DNA of 46,255 nucleotides from Candidatus Hydrothermales bacterium (GTDB taxonomy: Bacteria; Hydrothermota; Hydrothermia; Hydrothermales; JAJRUZ01). The notes beneath the pieces were generated by a model that was not told the DNA's origin, made no database searches, and worked only from the letters and a program-made list of their open reading frames with translations. Below are positions 17,136-26,752 of this stretch, one piece after another. The stretch is from assembly GCA_039630235.1 (NCBI GenBank), contig JBCNVI010000002.1, positions 240,376 to 286,630 of the forward strand. Reading direction: 5' to 3'. The position numbers were made by a program, and so were the translations under genes. Positions within the stretch are counted from its first letter, which is position 1, and each line of letters starts with the position of its first letter.

Positions 17136-17928
17136 GATTTTCTCCTTTCTTTTTAATTTTATTTTTTGCTTTCTCCCATAACGTATCCATCTCTTTTAAA
17201 GTTAACGTGTGAAACTCTTTTCCTTCCTTCTCGGATATAGAGATCATTTCGTTAAATCTTTTAATAAACTTTTCATTTACTTTATTCAAAGCAATTTCAG
17301 CTGATATTCCAAGATGTCTACCGATGTTTGTTATAACAAAAAGTATATCCCCCAATTCTTCTTCAATTTCCTCCTTATTGTTTCTTTTGATGGCTTTTTT
17401 AAACTCTTCAATTTCTTCTTTTAACTTTTCAATAACATCCTCTACATTCTCCCAGTCAAAGCCCATTCTTCCTGCTCTCTTTGACAATTTTTCGGCTAAA
17501 AGTAGTGAAGGAAAAACTTTATCCTCAACTTTTAGTCCCTTTTCTTTTTTTTCAAGTTCCCATTTCTTTAGAAACTCCTCTTCGGTTAGTTCCTCTTCTC
17601 CAAAAACATGAGGATGTTTTTTTATCATTTTATCTATAACGTGTTCTATAACTTTTTCTTTTTTTTCAACTTTTTCCTTTTCAAGAGCATCTAACATCAT
17701 AAAAATTGTAAGGACTAAATCACCCATTTCTTCTTTTATTTTATCCTTATCCTTAAAATTTATTGCGCTTATAAGTTCATAGCACTCCTCTAAAAGTTCT
17801 CTTCTATAGCTAAACAGAGTTTGTTTTTTATCCCAGGGACAGTTTTCTCTCAAAATTTCTACAAGTTTAGATAGCTTCTGGTAAATATTCTTTTCTTTTT
17901 GAATTATTTCTTTAAAATTTTTCTCCAT
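17128..17928 (-). CDS. mazG: MazG nucleoside triphosphate pyrophosphohydrolase
   Basis: Hydrolyses non-canonical or excess NTPs to NMP and pyrophosphate. The 266-residue protein has two MazG domains. The first (about residues 18-110) has CPWDKKQTLFSYRRELLEE and E-rich KEEMGDLVLTIFMML. The second (about 140-235) has GRMGFDWENVEDVIEKLKEE and EIEEELGDILFVITNIGR; the E-x-x-E-x-D metal ligands are visible in both. Length matches the two-domain E. coli type. The start overlaps the stop of the upstream C25 peptidase gene by one base (TAATG). Confidence 0.95.
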   Translation of the reverse strand: MEKNFKEIIQKEKNIYQKLSKLVEILRENCPWDKKQTLFSYRRELLEECYELISAINFKDKDKIKEEMGDLVLTIFMMLDALEKEKVEKKEKVIEHVIDKMIKKHPHVFGEEELTEEEFLKKWELEKKEKGLKVEDKVFPSLLLAEKLSKRAGRMGFDWENVEDVIEKLKEEIEEFKKAIKRNNKEEIEEELGDILFVITNIGRHLGISAEIALNKVNEKFIKRFNEMISISEKEGKEFHTLTLKEMDTLWEKAKNKIKKKGENHE

Positions 17929-20900
17929 TACTCAACAGCTATTTTTCCTATTACTTTCTTTTGATCTTCACCCTTTTTAGCCTTTAATAACAAAAAGTAA
18001 ATACCCTTAGAAACCTTATTACCGTATCCGTCTCTTAGATTCCATGTTATTTTATGTTTACCCTTTAGGTTTAGAGGTTTACCTTCATCATCAGTTACAA
18101 ACTTCTTTATTCTTTTTCCGGATATAGTGAAAATACTCACTTCCATTATCTCTGAATCTTTTGTTAGTTCATAAAAAATTACCGTTCTTTCGTTTCTTGT
18201 AGGATTGGGATAGTTTCCGTAATATATTAGATCAAATGGAGTATGCACTTCAACTGAAAAACTTTTTTCGCTTTTTATACCCATGTTGTTAAAGGCTATG
18301 ATCTTTAACGGATATGTTCCCTCTTTTAATGGTCCCTCTTTAAGATTTATTATAGTCTTTTTTTCACCTCTAATGAGCGTATTTTCATAATTTAGTGATT
18401 TGCCGTTAAAGATTATTTCAGGTTTTTTAAAAATTAAATCTATTCCTGATGTATCTTTTAAGATGATTTTCAAGTTTAGATACTTAGAAACTGTAAACTT
18501 ATCCTCTTCAATTTTTCTTTCCCTTACGTAGACTTCAATTTCAGGTCCCTTTTTATCTGTGAGGTTAAAAAGGGCTATTTCTCCTATTTCTTGTAAATAG
18601 AACTCAATTTTTTTATTTATTGAGTCGTAAGTGCTTTCTAATTTATGCCATAGAGAATCCCTTTTAGTTCTTAGCATTACGTCTTTTTTTTCTTTAATAT
18701 TTTTAAAAATGAATTTTCCAATTGTGTCATTTAACTTTCTGTAATTCAGTAATGATATCTCTAAGGTTGAGTCATTTATAATTTTGTCTACTCCTCTTTT
18801 TAACTCGTATATAGATAAACTGTCAGTGGGATAGAATTGGCTAAAAAATATCATATTATTAAAGTTATATTCGGCTTTATACCTTGATGTATCAACGTAT
18901 ATGTAAGGATTTAGAATTATACCAAAATCTTCGTTGTTTAACTCATTTTGTTCTTTTATGTTATCTTTAATGTCTAAATTTAGATAGAAGTAATAGTAGC
19001 TTGTGCAGGGTACAGAAATTTTTAAAATTTTTGTTTCTTGGGATTTTAAAAGATTTACAAAAAGAGTTTCACTTTTCAAAACTTTGCCTCCCTTTGTTTT
19101 GATCTCATAAAAAATAAAGAAACTATCTGCGTCTCTTACTCCAGCGTTTGTATAAGAAAGATTTATTTCGGGGAATTTTCTACCAGCAGTTACATAGACT
19201 AAATTCTTATTAAAAAATAAATCAGCATAAATTTTATTCTCTATATAAAAAGTATCGGAAAAGTAGCTGTTAAAGAAAGTATCTATTGCCACAAAGGCAT
19301 AATGAAAGTATCTTTTATTTGATTCATAGTTAAATGGAGGAAGAGCAAGGATAGTTTTAAAGCTATTTGGCCCTGTTTTGATCATACTTACTCTTGTTAG
19401 GTTATTTGGAACAGTTGTGTCATTATAGGTGTACCATAATTCACAGCTTTTAAGTGAAAAAGGGGCACTTAAAACAGAGTAAACTCTAAAGGTATCATCA
19501 GAGTAAATATCTGGTTTAAAATAAATTTTATCAACATTAAGTAAATTTACACTGAATTTGTGATTAGAGATTATTTCTCTTTTTAAATCAAAATCAAAGG
19601 CATAAAGGTTTACGGTTGTTTTTGCCCTTATTATATTATTAGGTATTTTAAAGCTTATATTAATATTTGCATTTTCAAAAAAGCTAGTAAATAAATCCTT
19701 ATGAATAATTTCATCATTTAAGTTCTGATAAATAACTTCCCATACTGAAATCCCTGATATTACCTGTGGGTTTTGAACAAATACTTTAACGCTCTCGGCT
19801 GGAGTAAAGTAATTTTTGTTTGATTTCAGTTCTACCTCCTCTAGTTCTGGTAATAGGATCAGGGGATCTCCTAAAAGATTTGAAGTTTTCAACGTTGTTT
19901 CCACAAATTCGTCTAAAATTGTATATCTTGAAAGAATATACATCCTTGAGTAAAGAACAAGGTCTCCGATTCTGTTTATACTATCTCTTAGATATCCTAA
20001 GAAAATAGATTTTGTGTAGTCACTGCTTATGTCAAAGTTGACGTTTCCTGGTGCTTTTCCGCTTCCTGAAAGAGAAATTGTGGCTATTGCGCCCCTGTCA
20101 GGGATTAAAAGTGCTTCTTCTCCAAATCCTCTTGAATCGATCATTCCAAATTCACCCGTCCAACATGAAAGAGCAGTAAAAAAGTAATATTTTTTATAGT
20201 TTCTTGTTTCCCATAGATCTTCTTGTCTAAATGCTGCCTTTCCCCATATGGAATGGATTCCACCGTGGCCTATAAAGTTAAATATAGCGCATCCGTCAGA
20301 TAAGTAAGATATAAGGTTTTCCGGAGTTTCATTTTCATCCGGTTCTACATAGGTCGTACCCTTTTTCATCAAGGACTTTAAAAAGTTATTCAGTTGGGTA
20401 TACAAATCAGAAAAAGTTCCCTTTTTTCTCTCTGTACCTAATATAAAATGTCTTCTCCAAATTCCATAGTTTTCCTCTGTATATTCTTTTATTTTTTTAT
20501 AATAAATTTTTGCTTCGTTTTTACTTTGTAAGGGTATTCTTGAAACTACAATATCTGGAAATGGATCGTTTCCAATTATGTTTGAATAGTAAAAGTCAGA
20601 GGAAAAGAATCCTGTAAATATTGCTTGTGTTTCAAATTGTTGGAACGTTGAGGGAAATAAAAAAGTGGGAATTTTATCAACTATATTGCTTTTTAATATA
20701 TTTCTTGGATCTTTACTTGCATCGCCTACTAAAATTAGATAAGTAAACTTTGGTTCTTTTTTTATGAAGTAATATTTTAAAAATTTTCTGATAGCGTGTG
20801 GGCTTTTTGTTCCATAGTTAAACTGAACATAAATATCCTTGATTGAGAATGTTTTAACGTTAAAGGAACCTCCCTTTGGAGAGGAGCGGTAGATTGCAAG

Positions 20901-22259
20901 TGATTCTGCAAATTCTTTAAAATCAGGATGATATATTATAACTATATTTGAACCACTTTCTTTTTTTATATCTTTATCCATCCGATAGAGAACAATGGAT
21001 TCTGGATTAAATATTTCTGTTGTTATATAATATTCACCTGAGAAATTTTCCTTTATTCTTGCTTTTATCGAATAATAAGTTTTACCTGATTCAGTGTAAG
21101 TTTTTATTTCAAAGTTTGTATAATTTTTTTGATTTATATTTATAAAGTATAGTGGCTTTTTAGTGAATCCTTTTATTTCTATGTTTCCATCAACCCTATC
21201 TAAATTAAATTTTAAATTTTTTAAACCTCTTGCATTTAACAAAAATTCACCCTCTATTTCAATGTAATTTAGATAATTTGGTACACTTGATTTTTCTTTT
21301 AAAAAAATAAGAGAGTCAGAGTTTAAAATATATCCGATTATATCCTCTTCAACTGTATAGGGTACTCTTGTGTTATAAACGAAGGAATCGATGAAATGTT
21401 TACCAATTTTTAGTTCAATTTTATGAATTGGTTCCTGTCCGCTCATCTCTTCTGTATCAAAATTTAGTCTTAATTTATAGTAATTTGAATCAGAAGCAAG
21501 TGGAAGTTGTATTTTCAGGGTTTCTACTTTGTTTTCTCTTAGATATTTCCAAAACCAAATATTTTCTGTATCAGAGTGAGCTGGATCAAGATCTGGAAAG
21601 TATATATCTTCTTCGAAGTGAAAATTAAAGTACCCCTTTCTAATGGTATATAAATTTTCATCTGGTGTTGTGTTTTCCTCAGGTAACTCTATTTTTAAGT
21701 TTTTGTTAAAATAAAGAATATAGGTGTTTTCAAATGAGTAAAGATCAAAGTAAGATTCTTTTCCCTTTAGTTTTCTTGCATAAAAAATTATTTCATCGAA
21801 GGGGTCAAACTTTCCATCTTTAAGTCCCTTTGTAATAATGGGAATTTTACCTTCTCTTCCCAAAATAGTGATATAATCTACATTTATTGTGTCAATTCTT
21901 ATACCTTTTGAAGTTAGCATATAACCTTTAATTGAATAAAGTCCCTCTTTTTTTGTATAGATTAATATCACTTCTTTTGGAATACTTATTGGAGTATCAC
22001 TTTCTAAAAAACACTGAAAATTTAAAGTTTTTGCCCTTTCAATATAAGAGGGATTTAAGGCAATTTTTTTTAGTATCTTTCCATGAAAATCGTTTATTTT
22101 ATAATCGTTTCTGTTTAGATCTAACCTCCCCCTTAGTTCTCCAACAGCTATTTTATATGGTCCAAAGTAGCCTTCCCTAAATATTTTTACTTTGCTTTTT
22201 ACTTCGTCATCTAATAAGAAAATACCTGTTTTAAAAATAATAATTAAAAGGAGATACAT
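17928..22259 (-). CDS. Secreted C25-family cysteine peptidase (gingipain/PorU-type) with sorting-tail-like C-terminus
   Basis: A 1443-residue exported protein with a short hydrophobic N-terminus (YLLLIIIFKTGIFLL). The C25 catalytic domain is centred on residues 480-790: FNFIGHGG (catalytic His 665) and ALSCWTG (catalytic Cys 699), followed by DRGAIATISLSGSG. A CARDB/Ig-like region follows, and the last 90 residues form an FlgD-like Ig fold beginning YYGNYPNPTRNERTVIFYEL and ending ISKGIYFLLLKAKKGEDQ-type strands (here KVSKGIYFLLLKAKKG). This resembles T9SS secreted proteins and the PorU sortase, which acts with PorV on the cell surface. A PorV-like gene lies two genes upstream. It could be a true PorU analogue or simply a secreted protease. 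The start overlaps the upstream gene by 16 bp. Confidence 0.85.
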   Translation of the reverse strand: MYLLLIIIFKTGIFLLDDEVKSKVKIFREGYFGPYKIAVGELRGRLDLNRNDYKINDFHGKILKKIALNPSYIERAKTLNFQCFLESDTPISIPKEVILIYTKKEGLYSIKGYMLTSKGIRIDTINVDYITILGREGKIPIITKGLKDGKFDPFDEIIFYARKLKGKESYFDLYSFENTYILYFNKNLKIELPEENTTPDENLYTIRKGYFNFHFEEDIYFPDLDPAHSDTENIWFWKYLRENKVETLKIQLPLASDSNYYKLRLNFDTEEMSGQEPIHKIELKIGKHFIDSFVYNTRVPYTVEEDIIGYILNSDSLIFLKEKSSVPNYLNYIEIEGEFLLNARGLKNLKFNLDRVDGNIEIKGFTKKPLYFININQKNYTNFEIKTYTESGKTYYSIKARIKENFSGEYYITTEIFNPESIVLYRMDKDIKKESGSNIVIIYHPDFKEFAESLAIYRSSPKGGSFNVKTFSIKDIYVQFNYGTKSPHAIRKFLKYYFIKKEPKFTYLILVGDASKDPRNILKSNIVDKIPTFLFPSTFQQFETQAIFTGFFSSDFYYSNIIGNDPFPDIVVSRIPLQSKNEAKIYYKKIKEYTEENYGIWRRHFILGTERKKGTFSDLYTQLNNFLKSLMKKGTTYVEPDENETPENLISYLSDGCAIFNFIGHGGIHSIWGKAAFRQEDLWETRNYKKYYFFTALSCWTGEFGMIDSRGFGEEALLIPDRGAIATISLSGSGKAPGNVNFDISSDYTKSIFLGYLRDSINRIGDLVLYSRMYILSRYTILDEFVETTLKTSNLLGDPLILLPELEEVELKSNKNYFTPAESVKVFVQNPQVISGISVWEVIYQNLNDEIIHKDLFTSFFENANINISFKIPNNIIRAKTTVNLYAFDFDLKREIISNHKFSVNLLNVDKIYFKPDIYSDDTFRVYSVLSAPFSLKSCELWYTYNDTTVPNNLTRVSMIKTGPNSFKTILALPPFNYESNKRYFHYAFVAIDTFFNSYFSDTFYIENKIYADLFFNKNLVYVTAGRKFPEINLSYTNAGVRDADSFFIFYEIKTKGGKVLKSETLFVNLLKSQETKILKISVPCTSYYYFYLNLDIKDNIKEQNELNNEDFGIILNPYIYVDTSRYKAEYNFNNMIFFSQFYPTDSLSIYELKRGVDKIINDSTLEISLLNYRKLNDTIGKFIFKNIKEKKDVMLRTKRDSLWHKLESTYDSINKKIEFYLQEIGEIALFNLTDKKGPEIEVYVRERKIEEDKFTVSKYLNLKIILKDTSGIDLIFKKPEIIFNGKSLNYENTLIRGEKKTIINLKEGPLKEGTYPLKIIAFNNMGIKSEKSFSVEVHTPFDLIYYGNYPNPTRNERTVIFYELTKDSEIMEVSIFTISGKRIKKFVTDDEGKPLNLKGKHKITWNLRDGYGNKVSKGIYFLLLKAKKGEDQKKVIGKIAVE

Positions 22260-23545
22260 TTCAAAGTTTCCCCCATTTTATTTTTAATAAAAAAAACACC
22301 TCTTTTCGATATTAATTTTACTTTTCTTCCACTTAAATCAAATACTTTCTTTTTTTCTAAATCTTTTGGAGAAATAAAAGTTAAATAGTTTTTCATTTTT
22401 GTATTGTTTTGAAAGTATCTTTTTTTGAAGTATATATGATTAAACTCCCTTAAGTTTTCTTCATATTTTCTTCTGTCACTCTGAAAGAACACAAAAAATT
22501 CACCCTCAGAGGTTATAAGTGGAATTGGATTTTCATTTTTTCCTACTGAACTTACAAATTTCTCTTTTTTTAGCACACTTCCCTTAAAAGTTATTAAAAA
22601 TATGTCAGAGTGTATGTTATTGCCCTTAACGTAAAATATGTAGAGTGTATCTTTTAAAAAAATTAGAGATGGATTTTTAATAAAAAGACCTTGTCCATCA
22701 TCTAAAAATATCTTCTTTTTGGTGTTTAGATTATAGTCTAAAATTTTTAGATATAGAGAGTCTTCGTTAATGTACAAAAAGTAGATCTCATTATTCCTAT
22801 AAGTTATGTTATAGTCGTATCCTCTTGAAATTTCAAAGGGTCCATAAATAAAGTTATCCCTTAACTTTCTTGCGTAAATTTTTTTACTAATAACCTCGTA
22901 GTAAAAAATTAGTTTATCGTTATTGTCAAGAGTTATTATAAGGGGTTTTTCAGCGATTTCATTTTCATCAGTAATTTTCCTATTATGCCAAATTCCGTAG
23001 TTATTTCTTTCGGCCAAAAATATGCTTTCTTTATCCATGAATATTTTCCAATAGACAACATAGATTTTGTTTGAAAGGTCACAAGTTGCGCTTGGAAATA
23101 AATCAAAGGAATTTGTATCTTTTGAAACGTTTTCAATTACAGGAAAATTAGTGTAAGTTCCAACTGAATAGGTATAAAAAATTTCAGTTTGCCACCAATA
23201 AGGGTATCCGCTCATGCTTCTTTCTGAATTCCAAAAAATATGGATTTTAAAATTCCTTGAAGAATCAATAACAAGTGAAGGAGAGCCATCGTATGGGGGT
23301 CTACTTGCAGGTGGATCCTCAATAATTTTTATCGGGGTATCTGTAAAAGAAGTTGTTGGTGATCTAAAGATGTAATGTATGTCTGAGTTAAGATAATGGG
23401 GATAATAGGTTAAAACAATAAAAGTCCAGCCGTTTTTCTCTGCGATACTTATTATTTTGTTATCTGTAAGGTAAAAGAAACCTCTAACATTTGATGCGTA
23501 TAAAAGCGAATCTTGAGAGAACATTAAAAAGATAAAAAGTATCAT
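22244..23545 (-). CDS. Secreted beta-propeller-like protein, function unknown
   Basis: A 433-residue protein with a hydrophobic N-terminus (ILFIFLMFSQ). The body is a series of beta strands rich in aromatic and Asp residues, such as PSLVIDSSRNFKIHIFWNS and FPSATCDLSNKIYVVYWKI, resembling sialidase/BNR-type propeller blades. The last 35 residues read KKVFDLSGRKVKLISKRG, then VFFIK, which is the shortened hallmark of a T9SS type-A sorting tail (D-x-x-G-R-x-V ... G-x-Y/F-F). No catalytic residues are recognised. It is co-translated with the PorV-like gene (ATGA overlap) and the C25 peptidase (16-bp overlap), so it is probably a partner or substrate of these. Confidence 0.7.
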   Translation of the reverse strand: MILFIFLMFSQDSLLYASNVRGFFYLTDNKIISIAEKNGWTFIVLTYYPHYLNSDIHYIFRSPTTSFTDTPIKIIEDPPASRPPYDGSPSLVIDSSRNFKIHIFWNSERSMSGYPYWWQTEIFYTYSVGTYTNFPVIENVSKDTNSFDLFPSATCDLSNKIYVVYWKIFMDKESIFLAERNNYGIWHNRKITDENEIAEKPLIITLDNNDKLIFYYEVISKKIYARKLRDNFIYGPFEISRGYDYNITYRNNEIYFLYINEDSLYLKILDYNLNTKKKIFLDDGQGLFIKNPSLIFLKDTLYIFYVKGNNIHSDIFLITFKGSVLKKEKFVSSVGKNENPIPLITSEGEFFVFFQSDRRKYEENLREFNHIYFKKRYFQNNTKMKNYLTFISPKDLEKKKVFDLSGRKVKLISKRGVFFIKNKMGETLKCISF

Positions 23546-24378
23546 TTCTTTATTGATAGATTTGCTGCTTGAATTATTCCAAGTTCATGTATTCTAAGGG
23601 AATAGTGTACACTGAAATTTTCAAAGTTAAGTCCTACTCCAAATCTTGGTTCCTGTTCAAATCCAGAAAGTAATGAGAAAATTTCTTTTATCTTAATTTC
23701 TAATCCTGCTGAATATGTTGGTTCAACATCGTACCTGAATTTAAAAGATGTAGAAAAAGTTAGGGGTTTAAATTTCTTCTTAAGTGTTATAAAAGAAATA
23801 ATTTTTATTTCCTCTTTATCTACTTCATCTTTGTTATATGAAATTTTAGTTCCTAAGATGTCAAGTAATGAAACTCCTATATATGTTACGAAGAGTTTAA
23901 AATTGAAATTTCTTTTAAATCCCAAGTCAATACCAATACCTTTTCCTTTTAAATCTTTAATTTTTTTACTTATTAATTTAAACTGAAAAGCAATTGGGAA
24001 ATTACTTATTTTGAATGGTAAAAGAAGAGCATTCTGGGTACTTGAAAATTCGCCAATTTTATTTTTAGGAATTGTATCTCCTTCAGGAAGTTCTGGATAT
24101 ATTGGTATTTCGTCTACTTGAGTTCTTATCCATAGAATACCGGTTTTTAATTTTTTTAGAGGTAGTGAGAAACCAAAGAGATAATACCTTGCAAGTAGTG
24201 CAAAGTCCTTTGTTCCAAAATTTAAAGATACAAAATCTGGTAAGGATGAAGGGTTTATGGGTATAAAGTTTAGATTACTCTCTGATATGTCAGAAAAGGC
24301 AAGCGAAACTCCTCTTGCATCTGGTACTTCTCTTAGGAACTCTACTGCATAGGCTGAGATTAAAAGTAACACTAGCAT
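23542..24378 (-). CDS. PorV/PorQ-like outer-membrane beta-barrel protein
   Basis: A 278-residue protein with a signal peptide (LVLLLISAYAVEF). The mature start REVPDARGVSLAFSDISESN, then a stretch with NPSSLPDFVSLNFGTKDF, has the layout of the PorV/PorQ family, whose members begin with a conserved segment around A-R-G followed by N-P-A/S. The remainder consists of alternating amphipathic strands, as expected for a barrel. In T9SS, PorV docks cargo and delivers it to PorU. Short for PorV (about 390), so PorQ-like is possible. First gene of the seven-gene operon, behind a consensus promoter. Confidence 0.72.
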   Translation of the reverse strand: MLVLLLISAYAVEFLREVPDARGVSLAFSDISESNLNFIPINPSSLPDFVSLNFGTKDFALLARYYLFGFSLPLKKLKTGILWIRTQVDEIPIYPELPEGDTIPKNKIGEFSSTQNALLLPFKISNFPIAFQFKLISKKIKDLKGKGIGIDLGFKRNFNFKLFVTYIGVSLLDILGTKISYNKDEVDKEEIKIISFITLKKKFKPLTFSTSFKFRYDVEPTYSAGLEIKIKEIFSLLSGFEQEPRFGVGLNFENFSVHYSLRIHELGIIQAANLSIKK

Positions 24379-24383
24379 TTTTT

Positions 24384-24412
24384 ATTATAATAGAGCCCCT
24401 ATCTTAAGTCAA
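24384..24412 (-). promoter_or_regulatory. Promoter of the PorV-like/C25 operon
   Basis: Minus strand: TTGACT (24412-24407), 17 bp spacer, TATAAT (24389-24384), 5 bp to the ATG at 24378. It is one of the best sigma-70-type promoters in the window, has no SD behind it, and its -35 box covers the stop codon of the upstream GT9 gene. Confidence 0.7.
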
Positions 24413-25365
24413 AAATTTAGAGTTTCCTCTAAAGCTTTTAAAACTTCCTCAGTTTTTATAATATAGGTGCATTTATACTTTTCTCTGTTAATGCATCTAG
24501 TTTTAAAGAATTTATAGCAGGGAAAACAAAAAAGAGAAGGGGTTATTTTTGTAGAACTATTAAGAGTTTCGTTTTTTTCTGGATCGGTTGAAGTGTATAT
24601 TACTATTCCTTTGAGTCCGAACCAACTTGCAAGATGAGTAAGGCCTGTATCGTTACCTATATAAAAAAGGGAATTTTCAAAAACTTTAAACAAATCTTTT
24701 AAATTTTGAAAAACAAATACGTTTATTTTTTTTTCCTCAAAGATTTCTTTAAGTTCAATTTCGTCAGGTCCAAGCACAGCCAAAATGTTAAATTTATTTT
24801 TTAATCTTTCACCTAAATCTGTAAAGTATTTCCATCTTTTAAAATTTTTGAATTTTTTTGAGCTCCCAGGGAAAAATAGAAGAAAGCCCCCATCTTTTGA
24901 ATGTGATGCCGGATTAAACTCTTTTATTTCTTTAATGATAGGTTTTATAAGTTCAACGTTTCCTTCTTTTTCTTTTTTAAAAAAAGGCACTGTATGTGTA
25001 TAGACTCTTAAATAATTTTTTCCCTTTAGACCTATTCTTATTTTTGATTTTAAAAAAAAGTAAATTAAAGGGTGTTTTTTATAGGGAGCATAGAGATTAT
25101 GGGTTGATGCATAAATTTTTTTGTTTTTTAATTTTCTTAAAATTTCAAAAAAAGATGAAGATAAATCTGTTTGTACCCTTAAATTTGATATTAAAATAAA
25201 ATCTTCTTGAATTTTATTTAATAGAAAAACTTTTGTCTTGAAATTTTGAGATAGCACATAGAGAGTAGGGTAAGCTAAGATAGAATTTCCCAGTCCGCCG
25301 TAAAGAAAATAGAAAACTTCAAATGATCCTATAATAGGTCCCCTCTTTTTTATCAAAAAGCTCAA
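24409..25365 (-). CDS. GT9-family glycosyltransferase (heptosyltransferase-like)
   Basis: A GT-B enzyme of about 308-318 residues, related to ADP-heptose:LPS heptosyltransferases acting on lipopolysaccharide core at the cytosolic face. It has FYFLYGGLGNSILAYPTL (the acceptor-side glycine loop), LLFFPGSSKKFKNFKRW (donor phosphate region), and YIGNDTGLTHLASWFG, the GT9 signature. The cysteine-rich end CFPCYKFFKTRC with a fourth Cys six residues later is common in this family. The start is unclear: TTG 25365 and TTG 25353 lie inside cysS, while ATA 25332, 7 bp after GAGGGG, fits the protein better. It is downstream of cysS and overlaps it by up to 47 bp. Confidence 0.85.
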   Translation of the reverse strand: MSFLIKKRGPIIGSFEVFYFLYGGLGNSILAYPTLYVLSQNFKTKVFLLNKIQEDFILISNLRVQTDLSSSFFEILRKLKNKKIYASTHNLYAPYKKHPLIYFFLKSKIRIGLKGKNYLRVYTHTVPFFKKEKEGNVELIKPIIKEIKEFNPASHSKDGGFLLFFPGSSKKFKNFKRWKYFTDLGERLKNKFNILAVLGPDEIELKEIFEEKKINVFVFQNLKDLFKVFENSLFYIGNDTGLTHLASWFGLKGIVIYTSTDPEKNETLNSSTKITPSLFCFPCYKFFKTRCINREKYKCTYIIKTEEVLKALEETLNF

Positions 25366-26686
25366 TTCCCAGACTTTTTAACCTTTCTCTTATTTTATCA
25401 GAAATATCGTATCTATTTTCTTTTCTTAAGGTCGTTCTAACTTCTATAATAAGATCCAAGAGGTCCTCAAAAATCTTTGATTCTATCTTTTTTATCTCAA
25501 GTTTAAATCCAAGTACTTTTGTAATAAATATAATTAAGTTTTTCATATCGAGGAATTTCTCATTTTTTTCCTCATAATATTTGTTGGCAAGAGTCGTTAA
25601 CTCATGAAGTAGACTGAAAACCTTGGGTGTGTTTAAGTCCTCCTCCATGTAAGTTTCAAAAATTTTAATGTATTTTTTCACATCGGGCGAGTGAACTGTA
25701 AACTCCTTTGTTTCCCCCCGTGAAATTACATTTTTTATTCTATTCCACGAGCTTTGTGCCTCATTAAGAGAATCTTCGTCATACTCAAGTGGAGATTTAT
25801 AGTGTGCTTTTAATAAAAAGTATCTTATTACATCTGGCTCGTATTTTTCGAGGGCATCAAGAACTCTAAAGAATATTCCGGTTGATTTACTCATCTTTTC
25901 TCCCTTCATCCTTAAAAGACCTGTATGAAACCAGTATCTAACAAACTGTTTACCTGTTGCTCCTTCACTTTGAGCAATTTCATTTTCGTGATGGGGAAAT
26001 ATTAGATCTTCTCCTCCGCCGTGTATATCTATTGTTTCGCCGAGATGCTTCATACTCATAGCAGAGCACTCTATGTGCCATCCGGGTCTTCCTTCTCCAA
26101 AGGGAGAATAAAAGTAAGGTTCATTTTCTTTTCTTTTTTTCCAAAGAGAAAAATCAAGGGGCTCTCTTTTTGAGGCATCAGGTTCTACTCTGGCTCCGCT
26201 TTCAAGCTCTTCGATTGTTTTACCTGAGAGTTTTCCATAATCTTCAAACTCAGAAACATCATACCAAATATTTCCATCAGAAATATAGGCAAGATTTTTT
26301 TCGACTAACTTTTTTATTATTTCTGAAATTTCAGATATGTGTTGAGTTGCTCTTGGATAAAGGCAAGCTCTTTTTAAGTTCATTTTTTCAACAATTTCAA
26401 AGAATTCTCTCTCGTATCTTTCAGCAATTTTTCTGTAATCTTTTCCTTCTTTAATAGCTTTTTGAATAATTTTGTCATCAATGTCTGTTATATTTAAAAC
26501 AAAGTTAACCTTATATCCCTTATATTCCAGGAATCTTACTAAAATATCAGCGGCAAGGAATGCTCTGAGGTGCCCAAGGTGTGGAGAGTCTTGAACTGTC
26601 ATTCCGCAAAAATAAAAGGATATTTCCCCCTCTTTAGAAGGAATTAATTCTTCTATTTTTTTTGTTAAAGTATTGAAAATTTTCAT
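25319..26686 (-). CDS. cysS: Cysteinyl-tRNA synthetase
   Basis: Charges tRNA-Cys. The 455-residue class-I enzyme has the HIGH-like motif in [10 protein letters not shown] (near residue 33), zinc ligands in [15 protein letters not shown] and [12 protein letters not shown], and KMSKSTG (near residue 265) as the KMSKS loop. Length matches the family (about 460). The start ATG 26686 is chosen because [14 protein letters not shown] is the usual opening and the promoter lies just ahead; the frame extends 12 codons upstream without meaning. Confidence 0.97.
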   Translation of the reverse strand: MKIFNTLTKKIEELIPSKEGEISFYFCGMTVQDSPHLGHLRAFLAADILVRFLEYKGYKVNFVLNITDIDDKIIQKAIKEGKDYRKIAERYEREFFEIVEKMNLKRACLYPRATQHISEISEIIKKLVEKNLAYISDGNIWYDVSEFEDYGKLSGKTIEELESGARVEPDASKREPLDFSLWKKRKENEPYFYSPFGEGRPGWHIECSAMSMKHLGETIDIHGGGEDLIFPHHENEIAQSEGATGKQFVRYWFHTGLLRMKGEKMSKSTGIFFRVLDALEKYEPDVIRYFLLKAHYKSPLEYDEDSLNEAQSSWNRIKNVISRGETKEFTVHSPDVKKYIKIFETYMEEDLNTPKVFSLLHELTTLANKYYEEKNEKFLDMKNLIIFITKVLGFKLEIKKIESKIFEDLLDLIIEVRTTLRKENRYDISDKIRERLKSLGIELFDKKEGTYYRII

Positions 26687-26693
26687 ACTTTTT

Positions 26694-26722
26694 ATTATAA
26701 TAAAGCCTATAAGAAGGTTCAA
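26694..26722 (-). promoter_or_regulatory. Promoter of cysS (leaderless type)
   Basis: Minus strand: TTGAAC (26722-26717), 17 bp spacer, TATAAT (26699-26694), 7 bp to the ATG. No SD. Confidence 0.7.
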
Positions 26723-26752
26723 TCCCTAGGTGACATAAATTTTAAAAGTAGG

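Noticed and set aside
26715-26732. T-arm-like GGTTCAATCCC between cysS and the propeller gene
   Set aside because: No cloverleaf around it; part of it is the cysS -35 box (TTGAAC on the other strand).
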